Shown one piece after another: positions 57,520 through 64,000 of a stretch of 64,000 bases of DNA; the first letter of the stretch is position 1, and each line of letters begins with the position of its first letter. This DNA is from an uncultured Treponema sp. (GTDB lineage: Bacteria; Spirochaetota; Spirochaetia; Treponematales; Treponemataceae), in assembly GCA_937894335.1 (NCBI GenBank), contig CALCRU010000044.1, positions 5,211 to 69,210 of the forward strand. Direction: 5' to 3'. The notes beneath the pieces were generated by a model. It made no database searches. It worked only from the letters and a program-made list of their open reading frames with translations, and was not told where the DNA came from. A program made the translations under genes and the position numbers.

Positions 57520-58944
57520 CTATTTTTTATAGTCCTTTATGTCCCTTATTAGTGACTGAATAGTTGTGCCCAGTGAAGAATCGGTTTTTAAGTCTGATTC
57601 TATTTTTTCGTAACTGTGCATTATGGTAGTATGGTCCCTTCCTCCAAATTCATTGCCCAAATCTGGGTAGGAAAGTTCTGTAAGCTCACGGGAAAGGTAA
57701 ATTGCAATCTGGCGTGGAACTATAAACTGCCTGTTCCTCTTTTTACCCTTTATGTCGCTTACTGAAATGTTGTAATGGTCGGCAACAACCTTTATAACTG
57801 TATCCACAGAAATTGAGCCGTTTGCAACTTGAGAAACAGTGTCCCTAAGAAGATCTATAGCAACATCCAGGGTAACTGTTTTTCCCGTAAGGTCTGAATA
57901 TCCTACTATTTTTGTAATTCCAGATTCTATGTCCCTAACATTTGACTCTATTTTTTTTGCAATATAGTCCACCACATCTCCAGAAACAGACTTTCCCATT
58001 ATGGAAAGCTTCTTCTGAATTATGGCCATTCTTGTTTCGTAATTAGGAGCCTTCATATCTACAGACATTCCCCTTGTAAACCTACTCCTAAGCCTGTCCT
58101 GAATTCCTTTTACATCAGTCATGGGGCGGTCGCAAGTAAAGACCATTTGCTTTTTGTTGTTAAAAAGAGATTCAAAAGTATAGAAAAGTTCTTCCTGCAG
58201 GGCTTCCTTTCCTTCAAGAAACTGAATGTCGTCAAGAAGAAGGACATCAAGTTTTCTGTATTTATTCTTAAATTTTTCGATAGTTTTGTTGTTGGGATTT
58301 TTATCACGGATTGCAGTAGTAAATTCGTTCATGAAATTTTCAGTACTTACATAGCAGATTTTTGCGCTTTCCTCTGAATTGTTCCAGATGTAGTTTCCTA
58401 TAGCCTGCATAAGGTGGGTTTTTCCCAGACCAACTCCTCCGTAAAGAAGAAGAGGATTGTAAGTTGTTCCCGGATTTTTTGAAACAGCTAAAGATGCGTT
58501 GTAAGCAAAGGCATTGTTGTCTCCCGAAACAAAAGACTCAAAAGTGTAGTCTTCGTTAAGCTGAGGATGTTTCTGACCTTGTTTTTCTTCTGACTTTTGA
58601 ACTACAGGCTTATAAATTTCTTTTTCTGGTTCAGGTTCACTTTCTTCCGTTTTGGCAGGAGAAAAGTTTTCGTTTATTACATACTTTGAAATTTTTATGT
58701 TAAGTCCGCCAAGAGAATTTATTTTGTTTTCAAGTTTTTCTATGTTTCCGCGAGAGACAATCTGATCCCACATGAATTTTGAAGGAACAGAAACAGTAAT
58801 TTCGTCCTGATTGTCTTCAACATACTCCATGTTGAACCACAGGTTAAAGTCTACTTCCTTTCCGTCTTTTTTATATTCTTCCCTAAGTTGAGCAAAGGCC
58901 TCTTCCCAAAAAGCCTTATAATTTTGATTTCCCATAAAGTCCAT
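57520..58944 (-). CDS. dnaA: Chromosomal replication initiator DnaA
   Basis: The 474-residue protein has the N-terminal domain I, a Glu/Pro-rich linker (about 100-130) and an AAA+ core with Walker A LLYGGVGLGKTHLMQ (about 165-179) and Walker B LDVLLLDDIQFLEG (about 231-244). The C-terminal DNA-binding domain has LSRELTELSYPDLGNEFGG and RDHTTIMHSYEKI. It opens the origin. The start at 58944 has AAAGGTAGG upstream. Confidence 0.96.
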   Translation of the reverse strand: MDFMGNQNYKAFWEEAFAQLREEYKKDGKEVDFNLWFNMEYVEDNQDEITVSVPSKFMWDQIVSRGNIEKLENKINSLGGLNIKISKYVINENFSPAKTEESEPEPEKEIYKPVVQKSEEKQGQKHPQLNEDYTFESFVSGDNNAFAYNASLAVSKNPGTTYNPLLLYGGVGLGKTHLMQAIGNYIWNNSEESAKICYVSTENFMNEFTTAIRDKNPNNKTIEKFKNKYRKLDVLLLDDIQFLEGKEALQEELFYTFESLFNNKKQMVFTCDRPMTDVKGIQDRLRSRFTRGMSVDMKAPNYETRMAIIQKKLSIMGKSVSGDVVDYIAKKIESNVRDIESGITKIVGYSDLTGKTVTLDVAIDLLRDTVSQVANGSISVDTVIKVVADHYNISVSDIKGKKRNRQFIVPRQIAIYLSRELTELSYPDLGNEFGGRDHTTIMHSYEKIESDLKTDSSLGTTIQSLIRDIKDYKK

Positions 58945-59052
58945 TATAACCTACCTTTACTTTTTTCTTCAATACAGGTATACTTAAATTCTAGAATTTT
59001 CTATATATGGGCTTAATGCGAGCGCTTAATCCCGTATATTTTGAGGAAAAAA

Positions 59053-61008
59053 ATGTCAGAAGAAAACTCTCAGTATTCCGCAAGCAGCATTCAGGTTTTA
59101 AAGGGTTTGGAGGCTGTTCGCAAACGCCCAGGCATGTACATTGGCTCCACCGGTCCAAACGGTCTGCATCATCTTGTATATGAAGTAGTAGACAACTCCA
59201 TAGACGAGGCAATGGCTGGTCACTGCGATACCATTACAGTTGCTCTAGAAAAGGACGACATCTGCCGAGTAGAAGACAATGGACGCGGAATTCCTGTTGA
59301 CATGCATCCTACAGAAAAAATTTCCGCATTGGAACTTGTTCTTACTCGTCTTCATGCAGGAGGAAAATTTGACAAGTCAAACTATAAGGTTTCGGGAGGT
59401 CTTCACGGTGTAGGCGTAAGTTGTGTAAACGCACTTTCTGTCTGGATGGAAGCATTTGTAAATCGTGAGGGAAAACGCTACGAGCAGAAATATGCCGAAG
59501 GAAAACCCAAAACAAAAGTAGAGTGTCTTGGAGAAACCAATCTCCACGGAACCACAATCCGTTGGAAGGCAGACAAGACTATTTTTACCGAAACAACAAC
59601 ATACAACTTTGATGTACTTTCAAACCGTCTTAGGGAACTTGCATTTCTTAATCCTGGAATAACAATCATCTTTAGGGACGAACGACTTGAAACTCCAAAA
59701 GAAGTAGTTTACAAATTCGAAGGGGGAATAAAGCACTTTACCACATTCCTTAACGAAGGAAAAACCGTAGTTCCTGCAGAACCCATTTATATTTCTGGCG
59801 AAACAAACGATGTCATCATGGAAGTGGCCATGCAGTACAACGATGGCTACAACGAGAACATATACTCCTATGTAAACGACATTAACACCCACGAAGGCGG
59901 AACCCACCTTGACGGATTTAAAATAGCCCTTACCGTAGTGCTTAACAAATTTCTTGAAGCCGACATGCCTGCCCGTGAAAAGTTGCGAAAGAAGCTTGTG
60001 GATAAGGATCCAAAGTCTCCCGAAAAACTTACAGGTGATGATGTTCGTGCTGGTCTTACTGCTGTTCTTTCTGTAAAAGTTCCTGAACCCCAGTTTGAAG
60101 GACAGACAAAGACAAAACTTGGAAACTCAGAAGTCCGAGGATATGTAGACTCTTTGGTAAAGGAAAAGTTTACCCTCTGGTGCGAACAGAATCCTCAGAT
60201 AGTAGACTCCATTCTAGAAAAGGCAGTAGCAGAAGCTACAGCCCGCATTGCCGCAAGAAAAGCAAAAGACAGCGCTCGCAAAAAGACGCTGGGCGACAGT
60301 TTTGGTCTTCCGGGAAAACTTTCAGACTGTTCCAGCAAGGATCCTAAGATTTGCGAAGTGTACATAGTCGAGGGTGATTCTGCAGGCGGTTCTGCAAAGA
60401 AAGGAAGGGATGCAAAAACCCAGGCTATTCTTCCTCTTTGGGGAAAAATGCTTAATGTCGAAAAAAGCCGCATAGAAAAAGTCATCAACAATGACAAACT
60501 GGAACCAGTCATAGCATCTCTTGGAACAGGAATAGGAAAGAACTTTGACATAAGCAAGTTGCGCTACCATAAAATCATAATAATGGCTGATGCTGATGTT
60601 GACGGAAGCCATATTCGCACTCTGTTGCTTACATTCTTCTTCCGCTACATGCCTCAACTTATAGAAGAAGGCTATGTCTATCTTGCAATGCCACCTCTCT
60701 TTAAAATTCAGTTGGGAAAGCAAAAGCCCATCTATGTATATTCCGATGCAGAACGGGATGCGGAGCTTGAAAAGCTTGGAGAAAATCGAGCAAAGGCAAA
60801 TGTCCAGCGCTACAAAGGTCTAGGTGAAATGGACGGAACTCAGCTGTGGGAAACTACAATGAATCCTGCGGTGCGCAAGATGATGAAGGTAACCATACCC
60901 GATGCCATTGCCGCCGATCAGATTTTTAGTGTCTGCATGGGAGAGGCTGTAGAACCTCGCCGTAAGTTTATAGAAGAAAACGCAGTATACGCGACATTGG
61001 ATGTATAA
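59053..61008 (+). CDS. gyrB: DNA gyrase subunit B
   Basis: The 651-residue protein has the GHKL ATPase motifs (YEVVDNSIDEAMAGHC, VEDNGRGIPVDMHP, GGLHGVGVSCVNALS). The TOPRIM domain has EVYIVEGDSAGGSAKKGRD and IIIMADADVDGSHIRTLLL. ATG 59053 follows TTGAGG; the upstream in-frame TTG would add four residues. It converts ATP energy into negative supercoiling with GyrA. It is transcribed away from dnaA. Confidence 0.96.
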   Translation: MSEENSQYSASSIQVLKGLEAVRKRPGMYIGSTGPNGLHHLVYEVVDNSIDEAMAGHCDTITVALEKDDICRVEDNGRGIPVDMHPTEKISALELVLTRLHAGGKFDKSNYKVSGGLHGVGVSCVNALSVWMEAFVNREGKRYEQKYAEGKPKTKVECLGETNLHGTTIRWKADKTIFTETTTYNFDVLSNRLRELAFLNPGITIIFRDERLETPKEVVYKFEGGIKHFTTFLNEGKTVVPAEPIYISGETNDVIMEVAMQYNDGYNENIYSYVNDINTHEGGTHLDGFKIALTVVLNKFLEADMPAREKLRKKLVDKDPKSPEKLTGDDVRAGLTAVLSVKVPEPQFEGQTKTKLGNSEVRGYVDSLVKEKFTLWCEQNPQIVDSILEKAVAEATARIAARKAKDSARKKTLGDSFGLPGKLSDCSSKDPKICEVYIVEGDSAGGSAKKGRDAKTQAILPLWGKMLNVEKSRIEKVINNDKLEPVIASLGTGIGKNFDISKLRYHKIIIMADADVDGSHIRTLLLTFFFRYMPQLIEEGYVYLAMPPLFKIQLGKQKPIYVYSDAERDAELEKLGENRAKANVQRYKGLGEMDGTQLWETTMNPAVRKMMKVTIPDAIAADQIFSVCMGEAVEPRRKFIEENAVYATLDV

Positions 61009-61027
61009 GGAACTTTAAGGAAAAACT

Positions 61028-63484
61028 ATGGAAGAAATTACAACCCCAGAAGGCGGAACTTTAATAATTCAGCCTATAGAGCAGGAAATCCGAAAGGCAT
61101 ACATAGACTACTCAATGTCCGTTATAGTAAGCCGTGCCCTTCCAGATGTGCGTGACGGTCTTAAACCTGTTCACCGACGCATTTTGTATTCCATGAATGA
61201 ATTGGGACTGCACAATAATGTTGCAACCCGTAAGTGTGCTACAATCGTAGGTCATGTGCTGGGTCACTATCACCCCCACGGAGACGCTTCCGTTTACGAC
61301 GCTCTTGTCCGTCTTGGTCAGGACTTTTCAGAACGGTATCCTGTTGTTTTCCCTGGCGGAAACTTCGGTACAATAGCAGGAGACCCTCCGGCAGCATACC
61401 GTTACACCGAAGCAAAAATGGAAAAGTTGGCGGACGAAATGGTTGCCGACATCCAGAAGGATACGGTAGACTTTATTCCAAACTTTGACGAAACTACAAA
61501 AGAGCCTACAGTTCTTCCTGGAAAATTCCCCTTCCTTCTTGCAAACGGTTCAAACGGAATTGCAGTCGGTATGGCCACAAACATGCCTCCCCACAACCTT
61601 AGAGAGATTTCTGCTGCTGTTTCGGCCTACATAGACAATCCTGAACTTTCCATAGACGAGCTTATGACCCACATAAAGGGACCAGATTTTCCAACCGGCG
61701 GAATTATCTTTGGCAAACAGGGAATAAAGGACGCCTACAGGACAGGTCGCGGAAAAATCCTCATCCGTGGACGCTTTACGATTGATGTAGACAAAAACGG
61801 TAGGGAATCCATTATCTTTACAGAAGTACCCTATCAGGTAAATACAAAAGTCCTCTGCGAAAAAATTGCGGAACTTGCAAGAGACAAAGTTATTGACGGA
61901 ATCAGCGGAGTAAACGACGAATCTTCTGACCGAACAGGCATGCGCATTGTAATAGACCTTAAGCGCGGTGCCATGACAAAAGTCGTTCTTAACCAACTCT
62001 TTTCAAAGACAGCCCTACAGTCTAGCTTTGGTGTCATAAACTTGGCCCTAGTAAAAGGAAGACCACAGACACTAAACCTTAAGCAACTCATCCAGTGCTT
62101 TGTGGAACACCGGGACGAAGTTATTACTCGCCGAACCCAGTTTGACTTAAGGGAAGCAAAAAAGCGTGAGCATATCCTTGAAGCCCTTATTACGGCCGTA
62201 GACTGTATAGATGAAGTAATAAAAATCATCCGCGGAAGCCGAGACGAAAAAGAAGCAAAAGTTGGCCTTATGCACAGGTTCAACTTTGACGACGAACAAG
62301 CCCAAGCAATTGTAGACATGAGGCTAGGTCGCCTTACCAATCTGCGCATTGACGAACTCCGTAAAGAAATGGCCGAAGTTAAGGCTCTTATTGCCCACTT
62401 GGAAGATTTGCTTGCCCATCACGAAAAGATTCTTGCCATTATCAAAACAGAAACAGCCGAACTTGCGGAAAAATACGGTGACGACAGAAAGACCGACATT
62501 GTGGCCGGTGAAGTTGAAGAAATCAATGTGGAAGACATGATAAAGGAAGAGGACATGGCTATCCTCATTTCTAAACTGGGCTACATAAAGCGAGTTCCCG
62601 TAAGCCAGTACAAGAGTCAGGGCAGGGGTGGAAAGGGAACAATCAGCGCAAAACTTGTAGAAGAAGACTACATAAACCAGCTGTTTATAGCGTCTACTCA
62701 TGATTACCTTATGTTTATTACAAATGAAGGAAAAGCGTACTGGATTAAGGTTCACGAGATTCCCGAAGCATCCAAGACAAGCCGAGGTTCCCACATAAAG
62801 AGCCTTCTTCAGGTAAGCGCCAATGAGGAAATAACAACAACGGTAAGTCTTAAGGAATTTAGCGAAACTCAGTACCTGTTTATGGCAACTGCAAATGGTG
62901 TGGTTAAAAAGACACCAACATTTGAGTTCCGCAACGCAAAGTCCCGAGGAATTCAGGCTGTTCGTTTGGATGACGGTGACAAGTTGGTAAGCGCAATTCT
63001 TTCTTCTGGAAACGACGAACTTCTTCTTGTAAGCCGAAGGGGTCAAGCCCTCCGCATAAAGGAAGAGGAAGTTCGTTCCATGGGAAGGGCAGGTCGCGGT
63101 GTAGCAGGAATGAAACTTGCTGAAGGTGATGAATTGTGCGGTGCTATTCATGTAGAGCCTGATGCAAAGATTCTTGTTGTTACCGAAAAGGGAATTGGAA
63201 AGCGAGTTGACTTTGAAGAATTTAGTGCCCACGGTCGCGGAACAGGCGGACAGAAGGTTTTTGGCAATGTAGAAGACAAGGGCGAAATTATTGGGGCACT
63301 TACCGTTAAGGACAGTGATTCCGTCATGTGTATTACAAGCCAGGGAACAAGCATCCGTGTAGAGGCAGATAGCATAAGCAAGCAAGGAAGGAGTAGCAGC
63401 GGAGTAAAAGTTGCCGACATTTCTAGCCCAGATTATGTTGTAGGCATAGACAGGATTGCAAATTCTGACGAAAAAGAGGCGTAA
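61028..63484 (+). CDS. gyrA: DNA gyrase subunit A
   Basis: The 818-residue protein has the breakage-reunion domain with the active-site Tyr in PPAAYRYTEAKM (about 122-133) and HGDASVYDALVRL. A coiled-coil gate follows, then a C-terminal beta-pinwheel with the GyrA box SQGRGGKG. The GyrA-type box argues for gyrase rather than topoisomerase IV. It lies 19 nt after gyrB in one operon. Confidence 0.96.
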   Translation: MEEITTPEGGTLIIQPIEQEIRKAYIDYSMSVIVSRALPDVRDGLKPVHRRILYSMNELGLHNNVATRKCATIVGHVLGHYHPHGDASVYDALVRLGQDFSERYPVVFPGGNFGTIAGDPPAAYRYTEAKMEKLADEMVADIQKDTVDFIPNFDETTKEPTVLPGKFPFLLANGSNGIAVGMATNMPPHNLREISAAVSAYIDNPELSIDELMTHIKGPDFPTGGIIFGKQGIKDAYRTGRGKILIRGRFTIDVDKNGRESIIFTEVPYQVNTKVLCEKIAELARDKVIDGISGVNDESSDRTGMRIVIDLKRGAMTKVVLNQLFSKTALQSSFGVINLALVKGRPQTLNLKQLIQCFVEHRDEVITRRTQFDLREAKKREHILEALITAVDCIDEVIKIIRGSRDEKEAKVGLMHRFNFDDEQAQAIVDMRLGRLTNLRIDELRKEMAEVKALIAHLEDLLAHHEKILAIIKTETAELAEKYGDDRKTDIVAGEVEEINVEDMIKEEDMAILISKLGYIKRVPVSQYKSQGRGGKGTISAKLVEEDYINQLFIASTHDYLMFITNEGKAYWIKVHEIPEASKTSRGSHIKSLLQVSANEEITTTVSLKEFSETQYLFMATANGVVKKTPTFEFRNAKSRGIQAVRLDDGDKLVSAILSSGNDELLLVSRRGQALRIKEEEVRSMGRAGRGVAGMKLAEGDELCGAIHVEPDAKILVVTEKGIGKRVDFEEFSAHGRGTGGQKVFGNVEDKGEIIGALTVKDSDSVMCITSQGTSIRVEADSISKQGRSSSGVKVADISSPDYVVGIDRIANSDEKEA

Positions 63485-63488
63485 TTCT

Positions 63489-63509
63489 TTGTAATATAAG
63501 AAATTACAA
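63489..63509 (+). terminator. Weak hairpin after gyrA
   Basis: TTGTAAT and ATTACAA form a 7-bp AT-rich stem with a 7-nt loop just after the gyrA stop. No immediate T run follows, so it is at best a weak terminator. Confidence 0.35.
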
Positions 63510-63560
63510 GTACTACAACCGTCAGAAGGCAAAAAAATTGTGTTTTTTTCTAAAAAACAG

Positions 63561-63589
63561 TAGACAAAACACTAAATATAGCGTATAAT
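63561..63589 (+). promoter_or_regulatory. Strong promoter with no protein gene behind it
   Basis: TAGACA (63561-63566) and a perfect TATAAT (63584-63589) are 17 bp apart. Transcription should start near 63597 and run into the structured RNA described next. Confidence 0.85.
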
Positions 63590-63596
63590 GCTTACC

Positions 63597-63739
63597 ATGT
63601 GCAGCCAATGAACTTGAATGTAGTAAGACTGCGCAGATAAAAAGATTTGTACAAACACATTGTTCTCCCGACAATGCGGCAAATCAGAACCCATCAGACA
63701 CCGGACAGGCTTTTTCCCAGGTCTGCCCGGATTTTTTTT
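63597..63739 (+). ncRNA. Candidate structured small RNA, about 143 nt
   Basis: Between the promoter and a strong terminator there is no convincing reading frame, but several hairpins. GTGCAG (63599-63604) pairs with CTGCGC (63629-63634). GATTTG (63644-63649) pairs with CAAATC (63680-63685), and this encloses CATTGT (63658-63663)/ACAATG (63671-63676). The terminator stem is CCGGACAGGC (63701-63710)/GTCTGCCCGG (63721-63730), with one mismatch, and eight T follow. It does not show the SRP RNA core or a T-box. It could be a 6S-like or lineage-specific regulatory RNA. Confidence 0.6.
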
Positions 63740-63875
63740 GCCCTTTTTGTAATAAGCAACCGCCTTTTCTACAGCATATTCTCACCAATCTTTTTTTCAG
63801 ATATCTTCTTTCTCTTGATACGAACACATGCCATTAAGAGCAGTAACCTCCCTCCGAGCACAATCCACCCCCAAG

Positions 63876-63891
63876 TGTTTCACGTGAAACA
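63876..63891. other. parS centromere site for ParB
   Basis: The 16-bp palindrome TGTTTCACGTGAAACA is an exact copy of the widely conserved ParB-binding parS sequence. parS sites cluster near the origin, and this one is about 6.5 kb from the predicted oriC. parA/parB genes are not in the window. Confidence 0.93.
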
Positions 63892-64000
63892 CACGACCGT
63901 AGCAGGGGCGTGCGGTCGTGCCCGAACGAAGAGAGGGACGAATCAAGCAGGGGCGTGCGGTCGTGCCCGAACGAAGAGAGGGACGAATCAAGCAGGGGCG
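63892..64000. repeat. Palindromic element and 45-bp tandem repeats at the window edge
   Basis: CACGACCG (63892-63899), loop TAGCAGGGGCGTG and CGGTCGTG (63913-63920) form an 8-bp stem directly adjoining parS. From AGCAGGGGCG at 63901 the sequence repeats with a period of exactly 45 bp (again at 63946 and 63991) and runs off the window. The copies seen look identical. The related palindrome at 38448-38476 has the same loop apart from one base. Confidence 0.9.

Noticed and set aside
62324..63532. A 402-codon open frame antisense to gyrA
   Set aside because: It is a by-product of the codon pattern of gyrA on the opposite strand, encodes a Cys/Phe-rich sequence without any domain, and has no initiation signal.
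63597..63739. SRP RNA or a T-box leader after gyrA
   Set aside because: The conserved GGAA/AGCAG-type SRP core and the T-box sequence AGGGUGGNACC are both absent, and no amino-acid gene follows within the window.
63797..63991. A repeat-containing protein (MIRPSLRSGTTARPC...) on the minus strand
   Set aside because: The frame is formed by the 45-bp tandem DNA repeat and the palindromic element, and it crosses parS. It has no supported start signal; the DNA repeat explains the amino-acid repeat.
1..64000. tRNA or rRNA genes
   Set aside because: I found no cloverleaf with a TTCGA-type T arm and matching acceptor stem, and no rRNA core sequence, by eye. A dedicated scan was not possible.

Overview
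The window looks like spirochaete (Treponema-type) chromosome. It carries a complete origin neighbourhood (rpmH-rnpA-yidD-yidC-jag and dciA-recF-dnaN-dnaA on the minus strand, gyrB-gyrA on the plus strand). The probable oriC lies between dnaN and dnaA (57292-57519) and an exact parS centromere sequence lies at 63876-63891. Almost every gene between 16.8 kb and 57 kb is on the minus strand, so it is transcribed away from this origin, as expected for a leftward replichore. Species assignment is an inference from gene content; nothing was searched.

Positions 1-12003 hold the right-hand part of a Mu-like transposable prophage that continues off the left edge. Going left from the repressor come a probable toxin-like peptide operon, an orphan cargo gene with its own terminator, and a lysis cassette (C39-like peptidase, holin-like, spanin-like). 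Going right come the operator/promoter, a Ner-like regulator, Gam, MuA transposase, MuB ATPase, GemA/Gp16 and small early genes. The prophage stops at about 12003, inside the coding sequence of cas12a.

Positions 12004-16828 are a type V-A CRISPR-Cas locus. It has the last ~345 codons of cas12a (RuvC-II, Nuc and RuvC-III regions), a BRO-N fragment, cas4, a frameshifted cas1, cas2, a leader, and an array of 15 identical 36-nt repeats with 14 spacers of 25-27 nt. A 591-nt insert carrying a small gene and a terminator follows the last perfect repeat. A single 33-nt degenerate repeat then ends the locus inside the 3' end of a membrane-protein gene. Interference is probably dead because cas12a is cut; adaptation is doubtful because cas1 is frameshifted.

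Positions 16.8-25.1 kb hold a long minus-strand run: tRNA/rRNA methyltransferase-like gene, TetR, PrsW-like protease, nitrilase-fold protein, NUDIX hydrolase, SpoIIE-type phosphatase with sensor, two STAS proteins, a RelA/SpoT-domain synthetase and a Pr6Pr-like membrane protein. At 25.2-31.5 kb is a maltodextrin-type uptake operon (binding protein, two permeases, LacI regulator, 4-alpha-glucanotransferase) with a clear promoter and operator. Then follow TraX-like, thrS, an orphan urea-type binding lipoprotein beside a beta-propeller adenylate cyclase, an oligopeptide ABC operon (oppBCDF-oppA), a ThrE-type exporter, and an unusual MocR-like regulator with a UDG-fold neighbour. The origin cluster follows.

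The right edge (63485-64000) has no protein gene. It holds a strong promoter with a structured RNA and terminator, the parS site, and a palindromic element that passes into 45-bp tandem repeats. A related palindrome with compensating stem changes sits at 38448-38478.
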